NCBI GenBank assembly: GCA_017398805.1
Contig: JAFQEZ010000083.1
Span: 1-51,253 of the forward strand
Direction of reading: 5' to 3'
Length of the DNA: 51,253 nucleotides
Source of the DNA: Bacteroidaceae bacterium
GTDB lineage: Bacteria; Bacteroidota; Bacteroidia; Bacteroidales; Bacteroidaceae
The translations under genes were made by a program, and so were the position numbers. Below are positions 1 to 7,437 of this stretch, piece after piece. The notes under the pieces are model-generated. The model was not told where the DNA came from. It saw only the letters and a list, made by a program, of their open reading frames with translations, and did no database searches. Numbering within the stretch: position 1 is the first letter of the stretch; every line of letters begins with the position of its first letter.

Positions 1-8
1 AATTAAAG

Positions 9-16
9 CAAAGATA
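9..16 (-). promoter_or_regulatory. Possible -7 box of a leftward promoter at the window edge
   Basis: On the minus strand this reads TATCTTTG, the Bacteroidetes -7 consensus, and would serve a gene lying left of the window. No convincing TTTG is seen at the expected distance. The surrounding bases 1-190 hold no gene; an imperfect inverted repeat of GAGAG/CTCTC type lies at about 33-77. Confidence 0.35.
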
Positions 17-192
17 GCAAACTTTATCCATTCAGAGTGAGAGAAAGGGGGACATTGTCTCTCTTTCCTCTCTGAAAAATAAATGTTTTTATTGCTTATT
101 ATCCGCACCCAAAAAGTTGCATTTATAAGTTGAACTCAAGCTGAATAAGAGTTTGTATCGGAGAAGGATATTTAATATTGAAATTATGCAAA

Positions 193-230
193 TAGTAAGC
201 GAGATTGCCGTCAGGCAATCTCGCTTACTA
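193..230 (-). terminator. 17-bp perfect hairpin at the end of the HIT gene
   Basis: Arms 193-209 and 214-230 are perfectly complementary with a 4-base loop. On the minus strand the 5' arm is the last codons of the HIT gene and its TGA stop lies in the loop. What follows is AT-rich (CTATTTGCAT) rather than a clean T-run, so termination is likely but not certain. Confidence 0.6.
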
Positions 231-606
231 TTTTCTCGGCAACCTCGGCGAACTCCTCGGGGGTGAGTTTCAGCTTTGGATTGGTGAAGAGCATGTCTCT
301 TTCGCTCTGCATCGGTACCAAGTGGATATGCGCGTGGGGAACCTCCAGCCCCAGCACTGCTTGACCCACTTTTATGCATGGGAAAGCACGTTTGATGCCC
401 TCGGCTACTTTCTTTGCGAACACCTGCATCGCGGCAATCTCCTCATCGGTGAGGTCAAAGAAGTAGTCCACCTCGCGCTTGGGTATTACAAGGGTGTGTC
501 CCTTGGCAAGGGGGTTGATATCGAGAAAAGCGTAGAACTGATCGTTCTCTGCAACCTTGTAGCTTGGGATCTCGCCTGCTACTATCTTGCTGAATATTGT
601 TGCCAT
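211..606 (-). CDS. HIT family (HinT-like) nucleotide-binding hydrolase
   Basis: 131 residues, the usual size of HinT-type proteins. The histidine triad is complete: H91-A-H93-I-H95-L-V near the C-terminus, preceded by the family's GHTLVIPKR block at about 36-44. Family members hydrolyse purine nucleoside phosphoramidates and acyl-adenylates in the cytoplasm; the physiological substrate cannot be told from sequence. The ATG lies 12 nt after the greA stop, so the two genes are probably co-transcribed from the greA promoter. The stop codon sits in the loop of a 17-bp hairpin. Confidence 0.92.
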   Translation of the reverse strand: MATIFSKIVAGEIPSYKVAENDQFYAFLDINPLAKGHTLVIPKREVDYFFDLTDEEIAAMQVFAKKVAEGIKRAFPCIKVGQAVLGLEVPHAHIHLVPMQSERDMLFTNPKLKLTPEEFAEVAEKIVSEIA

Positions 607-618
607 GGATATTTTCTT

Positions 619-1080
619 TTAGAATGAAATGCTTGTAATTTCAAGATAGAGCTTGCCCTGTGGTACGGTAATCTCGGCAACATCGCCTACTTTTTTGCCA
701 AGGAGTCCCTTTGCGATAGGTGTGTTGATTGAGATCTTTGCCTCGCGCAGGTTCGCTTCACTCTCAGGTACAATTGAGTACTGCATTGTGGCTCCGGTCT
801 TTGTGTTCTTGAGACCAACCTTTGTGAGTACCTGTACTGTATCGGTGTTAAGCTTTGAGGTGTCGATAATCTTAGCATCTGCAATGACCATCTTGAGTTC
901 GCTTATTCTCATCTCGAGCAAACCCTGTGCCTCCTTTGCTGCATCGTATTCCGCATTCTCCGACAAGTCACCTTTGTCGCGCGCCTCGGCAATCTGGCGT
1001 ACAATTTCGGGGCGTTTAGCCTCCAGTTCCTTCAAATCGGCCAACAGTTTCTTGTAGCCGTCTTCTGACATATAACTCAT
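619..1080 (-). CDS. greA: Transcription elongation factor GreA
   Basis: 153 residues, about the standard GreA length. The N-terminal coiled coil (about 1-75) carries the acidic tip D38-L-S-E41-N-A-E44-Y, which enters the RNA polymerase secondary channel and stimulates cleavage of backtracked transcripts. The C-terminal half is the FKBP-like domain, with GLLGKKVGD near 125-133. Transcribed leftwards from a good Bacteroidetes promoter at 1160-1191 and followed at 12 nt by the HIT gene. The start is ATG at 1080; a second ATG three codons in is a possible alternative. Confidence 0.97.
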   Translation of the reverse strand: MSYMSEDGYKKLLADLKELEAKRPEIVRQIAEARDKGDLSENAEYDAAKEAQGLLEMRISELKMVIADAKIIDTSKLNTDTVQVLTKVGLKNTKTGATMQYSIVPESEANLREAKISINTPIAKGLLGKKVGDVAEITVPQGKLYLEITSISF

Positions 1081-1159
1081 TATCGTGTAATTTTAAAAAA
1101 CAGTAAAACAAAGGATTCCAACACGAGTGCTGGAACCCAATTTCCCTCTTTATGTGTTG

Positions 1160-1191
1160 CAAAGGTAGGCCCTTTAATTTTAAAAAACAAA
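1160..1191 (-). promoter_or_regulatory. greA promoter (TTTG-N20-TACCTTTG)
   Basis: Minus strand: -33 TTTG at 1188-1191, 20-bp spacer, -7 TACCTTTG at 1160-1167. This fits the Bacteroidetes primary sigma consensus and leaves a leader of about 80 nt before greA. An imperfect hairpin (TTCCA...TGGAA, about 1115-1134) lies in the leader. Confidence 0.75.
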
Positions 1192-1277
1192 TTAAAAGGG
1201 TGAAAAATTGTCAAATTCGCGGTTTGTTACCGGTTGCTGTGACAGAGTGCCTTTGCATTCTTGCAGTGTAGCCTTTG

Positions 1278-2456
1278 TTATTCTGCAAATAACTTTTCAA
1301 TTTCCTTCTCCAAGTCTTCAATCTGTGTGTCACGCAATACAACCTCGTTCTCTTTGTTTATAAGGAAGTAGGTTGGTATTGTGGTTATGTTGTAGGTCTT
1401 GAGATATTGCGACATTTCGCCTTTGTTGTCGTGAACGCATATCCAAGGATAATCGTTGGCTTTTGTTTTCCAGAAGTGTGGTTGTTTGTCATATGATATC
1501 TGGTATATCTCGAATCCTTTGTCGTGGTATTTCATATGCAGGTCATCGAGTTGCGAGTTGCGTCGTATCATCATTTCGTCGCCGAAGAATGTGAAGTCGA
1601 GCAGTACGACCTTGTCCTTGAGCGATGAGAGTTCCTTTGTCTTGCCGGTGTGGTCGGGGAGTGCGATGTTGAAGTGTCCAGTGGTCTTGAGGTCGGTGGT
1701 AAGCTCCGCAAGTTCCTCCTCGCTTATCTCTCGTGTAGCAATCATGCCTCTTTTGGCGATGTCGCATATCTCTTTTGTGCGTGGTGAATTTGGCATGTTC
1801 TTCTGCATGCTTGTCGCTACGGTTGCATAGCATTTGCTGTCGTAGCGATAGATGTTGGGGCGGAACAAAGGCTCTCCTCCAACTATCAGATGCAGTGCAT
1901 AGTATGCGCTCGATTTTTCGGGTGCCTTGGTTATATATCTGTCGGCGATTTTCACTTTGAATTCCTGTATTAGCGAATCGATGCGGTTTTTTGTGAACTC
2001 TGTTTCGGGTGGCGAGTTCTTTATCATTTCCAGTATTTGTCGGTCTGTCTCTTTAACCATCCTGTTCATCTCCTTTATATGGTTGCTATCTTCGCTGCCG
2101 TCGACCGTGTAGCTGCCTTGAAGGTCATTGGCATCGGCGTTTACGGTAATCTCGTCAGTGCCGTTGACAACGAGTGTGATATGTCCCTTCTTGGTCAAGG
2201 ATAATGTGTAGAACTCATAGTTCTTGAGTGCCGGCCTGCTGAATTCGAAATCGCCGTCCTCGTCAAGCTTGACAGAGTCGATAAGCGCGATCCTGCCGGT
2301 ATTCACCTTTGAAAGATAAAGGATTTTTCCTTCGGCATTCTTTATTGTGCCGCTTATCTTGAATTGCGGTTCGTCCGGTCCGCATGATGTTGCTGTAACT
2401 GATACTATTATTGCTGCAAGTGAAAAGAAAAGCAGTTTTATGTTCTTATGTTTCAT
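1278..2456 (-). CDS. DUF4369 / thioredoxin-fold lipoprotein lacking the CXXC motif
   Basis: 392 residues. A signal peptide ends in TATSC (Cys25), a plausible lipobox, so the protein is probably a periplasmic or outer-membrane lipoprotein. Residues about 33-130 match DUF4369 (IKNAEGKILYLSKV, DEDGDFEF). The C-terminal third is an AhpC/TlpA-like thioredoxin fold: VVLLDFTFFGDEMM strand-helix, then the cis-proline loop TTIPTYFLI. In redox-active relatives the first segment carries WCxxC; here it reads FFGDEMMIRR with no Cys, so disulfide exchange is unlikely. Single gene with a -7-like box at 2527-2534. Confidence 0.85.
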   Translation of the reverse strand: MKHKNIKLLFFSLAAIIVSVTATSCGPDEPQFKISGTIKNAEGKILYLSKVNTGRIALIDSVKLDEDGDFEFSRPALKNYEFYTLSLTKKGHITLVVNGTDEITVNADANDLQGSYTVDGSEDSNHIKEMNRMVKETDRQILEMIKNSPPETEFTKNRIDSLIQEFKVKIADRYITKAPEKSSAYYALHLIVGGEPLFRPNIYRYDSKCYATVATSMQKNMPNSPRTKEICDIAKRGMIATREISEEELAELTTDLKTTGHFNIALPDHTGKTKELSSLKDKVVLLDFTFFGDEMMIRRNSQLDDLHMKYHDKGFEIYQISYDKQPHFWKTKANDYPWICVHDNKGEMSQYLKTYNITTIPTYFLINKENEVVLRDTQIEDLEKEIEKLFAE

Positions 2457-2526
2457 GTAGTATGTTGTTTGAATTTCTAAAATATAGTTTCTTGTTAGAG
2501 ACTGTCATTTCACGATATAAGTGGCG

Positions 2527-2534
2527 CAAAGATA
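2527..2534 (-). promoter_or_regulatory. -7 box for the DUF4369 lipoprotein
   Basis: Minus strand TATCTTTG about 70 nt upstream of the ATG at 2456. No clear TTTG at the expected distance. Confidence 0.5.
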
Positions 2535-2639
2535 GTGTAAACATGCCGAATATTGATGCTATTTTCAGGTTTTCGGGCAAGGATGAACTGTTTTTGTGTT
2601 TTTTTTCAATGCAAAATGGTTAGAATGTGGAAATTTGTG

Positions 2640-2647
2640 TATCTTTG
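2640..2647 (+). promoter_or_regulatory. -7 box of pnp
   Basis: TATCTTTG, the exact Bacteroidetes -7 consensus, 37 nt before the pnp ATG. The -33 region is not clear. Confidence 0.6.
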
Positions 2648-2684
2648 CGAGAATTAGATAAATATTTTTTAAAGATAGATAAAG

Positions 2685-4868
2685 ATGAATGTTGTTACAA
2701 AAAATGTGGCACTGCCCGATGGACGCGTAATCACCATTGAGACAGGTAAGTTGGCAAAGCAGGCCGACGGTTCTGTTATGTTGCGTCTGGGCAATACGAT
2801 GTTGCTTGCCACAGTCTGCGCAGCGAAGGATGCTGTGCCAGGCACCGATTTTATGCCTTTACAGGTAGAGTACAAAGAGAAGTATGCGTCATTCGGACGT
2901 TTCCCCGGCGGTTTCACAAAGCGTGAGGGTAAGGCTTCGGATTATGAGATTCTGACATGCCGTCTGGTTGACCGCGCTCTGCGTCCTCTCTTCCCGGATA
3001 ACTATCATGCTGAGGTTTATGTAAACATCGTGCTCTTCTCGGCCGACGGTGTTGACATGCCTGATGCACTTGCGGGTCTTGCCGCTTCTGCAGCACTTGC
3101 TGTTTCTGATATCCCATTCGGTGGTCCTATCTCCGAGGTACGTGTTGCACGTATCGGAGGCGAGTTTGTGGTTAACCCCACATTCGCTCAGCTCGAGGAG
3201 GCTGATATGGACATCATGGTTGCCGCTACATACGACAACATCATGATGGTCGAGGGCGAGATGAAAGAGGTTTCAGAGAACGACTTGCTTGAGGCAATGA
3301 AGGTTGCTCACGAGGCAATAAAGGTTCATTGCAAGGCTCAGATGGAACTTATGGAAGAGGTTGGCTCTACCGTCAAGCGTGAATATTGCCACGAGGTTAA
3401 CGATGAAGAACTCCGCGCTCAGGTTCATGAGGCATGCTATGCAAAGGCATACGCAGTTGCTGCAAGCGGAAACAACGACAAGCATGGTCGTGGTGCTGCT
3501 TTCGAGGCTATCAAAGAGGAGTTCAAGGCACAGTTCACCGAGGAGGAACTCGAGGAGAAAGGTGCTCTCATCGACCGTTACTACCACGATGTAGAGAAAG
3601 AGGCTATGCGTCGCTGCATTCTCGACGAGGGCAAGCGTCTCGATGGCCGCAAGACTACAGAGATACGTCCTATCTGGTGCGAGGCAGGTTATCTTCCCGG
3701 CCCTCACGGTTCTGCAGTCTTCACACGTGGCGAGACACAGTCTTTGACAACCGTTACACTCGGTACAAAGCGTGACGAGAAGATTATCGACGATGTCATG
3801 AACCAGGGTACAGAGCGTTTCTTGCTTCACTACAACTTCCCTCCATTCTCAACAGGTGAGGCACGTGCACAGCGTGGTGTAGGCCGTCGTGAGATAGGTC
3901 ACGGTAACCTTGCTTGCCGTGCACTCAAGAACATGATTCCTGCCGATTATCCTTACTGCGTACGCGTGGTTTCCGATATCCTTGAGTCTAACGGTTCTTC
4001 TTCAATGGCTACAGTATGTGCAGGTACACTTGCACTCATGGATGCCGGTGTAAAGATAAAGAAGCCTGTATCAGGTATCGCAATGGGTCTTATCAAGAAC
4101 GCAGGCGAAGAGAAATATGCTGTCCTCAGCGATATCCTTGGCGATGAGGACCACTTGGGCGACATGGACTTCAAGGTAACAGGTACTGTTGACGGTATCA
4201 CTGCTACACAGATGGATATCAAGGTCGACGGTCTTTCATACGAGATCCTTGAGAAGGCTCTCAACCAGGCACGCGAAGGTCGTATGCACATCCTCGGCAA
4301 GATTACCGAGTGCATTGCAGAGCCACGTGCAGAACTCAAACCGCATGCTCCACGCATCGAGACAATGCGTATTCCTAAGGAGTTCATCGGTGCTGTCATC
4401 GGCCCGGGCGGAAAGATTATCCAGGGTATGCAGGAGGAGACCGGTGCTACAATCTCTATCGAGGAGGTTGACGGTGAAGGTATCATCGAGATTGCAGCAA
4501 ACAACGGCAATGCAATCAACGAGGCTATTGCCAAGATTCGCGCTATCGTTGCTATCCCCGAGGCAGGCGAGGTTTACGAAGGTACAGTACGCAGCGTGAT
4601 GCCTTATGGTGCTTTTGTTGAGTTCATGCCTGGCAAGGATGGTCTGTTGCACATTTCAGAGATTGACTGGAAGCGTTTCGAGACAATGGAGGAGACCGGC
4701 ATCAACGAGGGTGACAAGCTTCAGGTTAAGCTTGTTGAGATTGACCCTAAGACAGGTAAGTTCAAACTCTCTCGCAAGGTTCTTCTTGATAAGCCCGAGG
4801 GCTATGAGGAGCGCGAGCGCCGTCCACGTCGCGAGCGTGAGCCACGCCGTCCACGTGGAAACGAGTAA
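2685..4868 (+). CDS. pnp: Polyribonucleotide nucleotidyltransferase (PNPase)
   Basis: 727 residues, full length. Order: first RNase PH domain (about 10-145), alpha-helical linker, second RNase PH domain (about 330-545) with catalytic aspartates in [16 protein letters not shown] near residue 485, KH domain with the GPGGK loop near 573, and S1 domain (about 625-695; [20 protein letters not shown]). It degrades RNA 3' to 5' phosphorolytically in the cytoplasm. The C-terminal tail after the S1 domain is short and very Arg-rich (RRPRRERE type), a probable extra RNA contact. Followed by a strong terminator at 4881-4910. Confidence 0.98.
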   Translation: MNVVTKNVALPDGRVITIETGKLAKQADGSVMLRLGNTMLLATVCAAKDAVPGTDFMPLQVEYKEKYASFGRFPGGFTKREGKASDYEILTCRLVDRALRPLFPDNYHAEVYVNIVLFSADGVDMPDALAGLAASAALAVSDIPFGGPISEVRVARIGGEFVVNPTFAQLEEADMDIMVAATYDNIMMVEGEMKEVSENDLLEAMKVAHEAIKVHCKAQMELMEEVGSTVKREYCHEVNDEELRAQVHEACYAKAYAVAASGNNDKHGRGAAFEAIKEEFKAQFTEEELEEKGALIDRYYHDVEKEAMRRCILDEGKRLDGRKTTEIRPIWCEAGYLPGPHGSAVFTRGETQSLTTVTLGTKRDEKIIDDVMNQGTERFLLHYNFPPFSTGEARAQRGVGRREIGHGNLACRALKNMIPADYPYCVRVVSDILESNGSSSMATVCAGTLALMDAGVKIKKPVSGIAMGLIKNAGEEKYAVLSDILGDEDHLGDMDFKVTGTVDGITATQMDIKVDGLSYEILEKALNQAREGRMHILGKITECIAEPRAELKPHAPRIETMRIPKEFIGAVIGPGGKIIQGMQEETGATISIEEVDGEGIIEIAANNGNAINEAIAKIRAIVAIPEAGEVYEGTVRSVMPYGAFVEFMPGKDGLLHISEIDWKRFETMEETGINEGDKLQVKLVEIDPKTGKFKLSRKVLLDKPEGYEERERRPRREREPRRPRGNE

Positions 4869-4880
4869 ATCATGATATTG

Positions 4881-4910
4881 AGGAGCCGCATGCTTGCGGC
4901 TCCTTTTTTA
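4881..4910 (+). terminator. Intrinsic terminator after pnp
   Basis: Perfect 10-bp GC-rich stem (4881-4890 with 4895-4904), 4-base loop TGCT, followed directly by a T-run. Confidence 0.92.
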
Positions 4911-4969
4911 TTTATTTTATTTAACCAAAAAACAGTTCTATTGTAGCAACAGGAAAATACAATTTTATA

Positions 4970-4977
4970 TATCTTCG
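4970..4977 (+). promoter_or_regulatory. -7 box of ddh
   Basis: TATCTTCG, a common variant of the Bacteroidetes -7 box, 22 nt before the ddh ATG and downstream of the pnp terminator. A -33 element at the right spacing is not clear. Confidence 0.55.
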
Positions 4978-4999
4978 CACTGTCTAAAAATATAATAAT

Positions 5000-5899
5000 A
5001 TGAAAAAGATCAGAGCAGCCATAGTAGGTTATGGCAATATCGGAAAATACACATTGCAGGCATTGAATGCTGCGCCGGACTTTGAGGTTGCGGGCATTGT
5101 ACGCCGTTCAGGATCAGAAAACCTTCCTGCCGAACTCGCAGGCTACAAGGTGGTGAAGGATATACGTGAACTTGGAGAGGTTGATGTGGCAATTCTTTCT
5201 ACCCCGACACGCAGTGTCGAGGCATATGCAAAGGATATCCTTGCAATGGGAATCAATACCGTCGACAGTTTCGACATCCACTCCAAAATTCTCGACCTCC
5301 GCCGTTCGCTCAGCGAGAGTGCACTGGCCGGCAATGCCGTTTCAATAATCTCGGCAGGTTGGGATCCTGGAAGCGACTCTGTTGTACGCACACTGCTTGA
5401 GGCGATAGCCCCCAAGGGTATTACGTATACCAATTTCGGTCCCGGTATGAGCATGGGGCACACTGTTGCGGTAAAGGCTGTCGAAGGTGTCAAGGCTGCC
5501 CTTTCAATGACAATTCCTGTAGGTACGGGCATACACCGCCGTATGGTGTATGTTGAACTTGAGGAAGGTTATGAATTTGAAAAGGTGGCGGCTGCAATCA
5601 AGGCCGACCCATATTTTGTCAATGACGAGACTCATGTTACGCTTGTACCATGTGTCGACAATCTTCTTGACATGGGTCATGGTGTAAACCTTACACGCAA
5701 GGGCGTATCGGGCGTTACACAGAACCAGTTGTTCGAGTTCAACATGAGAATAAACAATCCTGCGCTTACTGCCCAGGTGCTCGTTTGCTGTGCTCGTGCA
5801 ACAATGCGCCAGCGTCCGGGCTGTTATACAATGATTGAGATTCCGATTATCGACCTTCTCTACGGCGACAGGGAACAGCATATTGCACACCTTGTATAA
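5000..5899 (+). CDS. ddh: meso-diaminopimelate D-dehydrogenase
   Basis: 299 residues. An N-terminal Rossmann motif (IVGYGNIG, G10/G12/G15) binds NADP. The central blocks [10 protein letters not shown] and [16 protein letters not shown] are family signatures of Ddh (EC 1.4.1.16), which makes meso-DAP in one step from tetrahydrodipicolinate and so feeds lysine and peptidoglycan synthesis. Monocistronic: its own -7 box upstream and a terminator hairpin at 5937-5981 downstream. Confidence 0.95.
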   Translation: MKKIRAAIVGYGNIGKYTLQALNAAPDFEVAGIVRRSGSENLPAELAGYKVVKDIRELGEVDVAILSTPTRSVEAYAKDILAMGINTVDSFDIHSKILDLRRSLSESALAGNAVSIISAGWDPGSDSVVRTLLEAIAPKGITYTNFGPGMSMGHTVAVKAVEGVKAALSMTIPVGTGIHRRMVYVELEEGYEFEKVAAAIKADPYFVNDETHVTLVPCVDNLLDMGHGVNLTRKGVSGVTQNQLFEFNMRINNPALTAQVLVCCARATMRQRPGCYTMIEIPIIDLLYGDREQHIAHLV

Positions 5900-5936
5900 T
5901 ACTCGCGCGCGCATATTGCTGATCGGATAGTTAAAA

Positions 5937-5981
5937 AGCAGAAATGAATGGCAAACCAGCCATTCGTTTCTGCTTTTTTTT
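5937..5981 (+). terminator. Intrinsic terminator after ddh
   Basis: 16-bp stem (5937-5952 with 5959-5974, one G-T pair), 6-base loop, then an 8-T run. The -7 box of the next gene begins immediately after the T-run. Confidence 0.9.
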
Positions 5982-5982
5982 G

Positions 5983-5990
5983 TATCTTCG
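5983..5990 (+). promoter_or_regulatory. -7 box of the NSS transporter gene
   Basis: TATCTTCG, 15 nt before the ATG at 6005. It directly abuts the tail of the ddh terminator, so the -33 region would lie inside the terminator stem. Confidence 0.5.
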
Positions 5991-6004
5991 CACTCTGTTT
6001 ATAA

Positions 6005-7321
6005 ATGACTATGAGTGAACAACCGAGAGCCTCTTTCGGAGGCAAGTTAAGTGCCATACTGGTGGCTGCCGGCAGTGCGATAGGTCTTGGAGCATTGTGG
6101 CGCTTCCCTTATATTGCGGGCAAGCACGGTGGAGCGGCTTTCCTGCTTGTTTTTCTATTGAGCATCCTTGTCGTGGGAATCCCTGCGATGCTTGCCGAGT
6201 TTGCAGTGGGACGTACAACCCGCAAGAATGCGGTGGGTGCATTCCGCTCCCTCTCAAAACGTTGGAGCTGGTTGGGCTACAGCGGAATCCTCGGTGCGTT
6301 ACTCATCTCGGGCTACTATTATCTGATTGCCGGCTGGTCGCTTGAGTATTTCGTCAACTCCATGAGTGGTGCGCTCTACAGTTCGTCGGCATCGTTCAAG
6401 GATCAGTTCGATACCTTCCAAGGATCGTGGCGGCCGCTCGTCTATGGAGTGGTGTTCATACTAATGACCCATTTCATTGTGTCGCGAGGAGTGGAGAAAG
6501 GTATTGAGAAGGCATCCAAGATAATGATGCCCATGCTCTTTGTGATACTTATAGTTATGGCCGTGCGCGTAGCTTTCATGCCCGGCGCGGCCGAAGGTTA
6601 CCGTTTCTTCCTCTCATGTGATTTTGCCGAGGCCTTCAAGGCCGAGACTATAATGGTGGCTATAGGTCAGGCCTTCTTCTCTCTTTCGGTGGGAATGGGC
6701 TGCATGGTTACGTATGCATCATATTTCAAGGATGACAACAATCTGATGACAACCTCGATGAATGTATCGCTGTTGACGCTTCTTGTTTCAGTGTTGGCAG
6801 GTCTTGTGATATTTCCTGCTGTATTCAGCGCCGGTCTTGAACCGACCGAAGGTCCGTCGCTTGTCTTCGTGACACTGCCCGAAATATTCAACGGCATGCC
6901 GTTTGCTTCATTATGGTCATTGATATTCTTCCTGCTTGTGATACTTGCATCGCTCACTTCGACAATCTCATTCCATGAGGTGCTGACAGCATACTTTGCC
7001 GAGGAATTCAAAGTGACACGCAAGACCGGTGCCACTATTACAACCATAATTTCGATAGTGCTGAGCGCAATTACATTCGGTAAACTTTTCGGTGTCGATT
7101 ACTTCGGTATATTCGATTATGTCACGGCAAATGCCCTCATGCCTCTTGGTGCGATGTTTACATGTGTGATGGTAATGTGGTTCATGAAGAAGGATTTCAT
7201 GAAGAACGAGCTCACCAATTACGGAATGCTCAAGTCCCGTACAGCTACGTTCATAATGTTCATGCTTCGTTATATTACCCCGTTGCTGATATTCTATATC
7301 TTCCTGAAGAATTTCCTGTAG
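6005..7321 (+). CDS. Sodium-dependent transporter, NSS (SNF) family
   Basis: 438 residues with about eleven hydrophobic segments, as in LeuT/MhsT-type bacterial NSS proteins. TM1 carries the unwound signature SAIGLGALWRFPYIAGKHGGAAF, seen here in part as GLGALWRFPY, which shapes the Na+ and substrate sites. TM2 follows with GIPAMLAEFAVGR. Members import amino acids or related compounds with Na+ across the inner membrane; the substrate cannot be predicted. The start is ATG 6005; ATG 6011 two codons on is equally possible. Confidence 0.93.
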   Translation: MTMSEQPRASFGGKLSAILVAAGSAIGLGALWRFPYIAGKHGGAAFLLVFLLSILVVGIPAMLAEFAVGRTTRKNAVGAFRSLSKRWSWLGYSGILGALLISGYYYLIAGWSLEYFVNSMSGALYSSSASFKDQFDTFQGSWRPLVYGVVFILMTHFIVSRGVEKGIEKASKIMMPMLFVILIVMAVRVAFMPGAAEGYRFFLSCDFAEAFKAETIMVAIGQAFFSLSVGMGCMVTYASYFKDDNNLMTTSMNVSLLTLLVSVLAGLVIFPAVFSAGLEPTEGPSLVFVTLPEIFNGMPFASLWSLIFFLLVILASLTSTISFHEVLTAYFAEEFKVTRKTGATITTIISIVLSAITFGKLFGVDYFGIFDYVTANALMPLGAMFTCVMVMWFMKKDFMKNELTNYGMLKSRTATFIMFMLRYITPLLIFYIFLKNFL

Positions 7322-7437
7322 GAGTGAAAATGAAACAATCTGTTGTGTTATAGGGGCCTGCAAACTGCAGTTTACCAAGCATTGTCATCCCGAATAAACA
7401 TGGGGGATCTCAAAAAAACGCGGAAAATGTCATGCTG
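7322..7437. other. Convergent intergenic gap with palindrome and repeat remnant
   Basis: No gene. It holds a perfect 12-bp palindrome (7362-7373) and, at 7383-7412, GTCATCCCGA...GGGATCTC, which resembles half of the GTCATTCTGA...GAATCTC palindromic repeats seen at 22-25 kb. No clear intrinsic terminator for either flanking gene. Confidence 0.4.

Noticed and set aside
3273-4534. Two long minus-strand frames opposite pnp
   Set aside because: Antisense to the conserved RNase PH and KH coding sequence; no start context or protein similarity.
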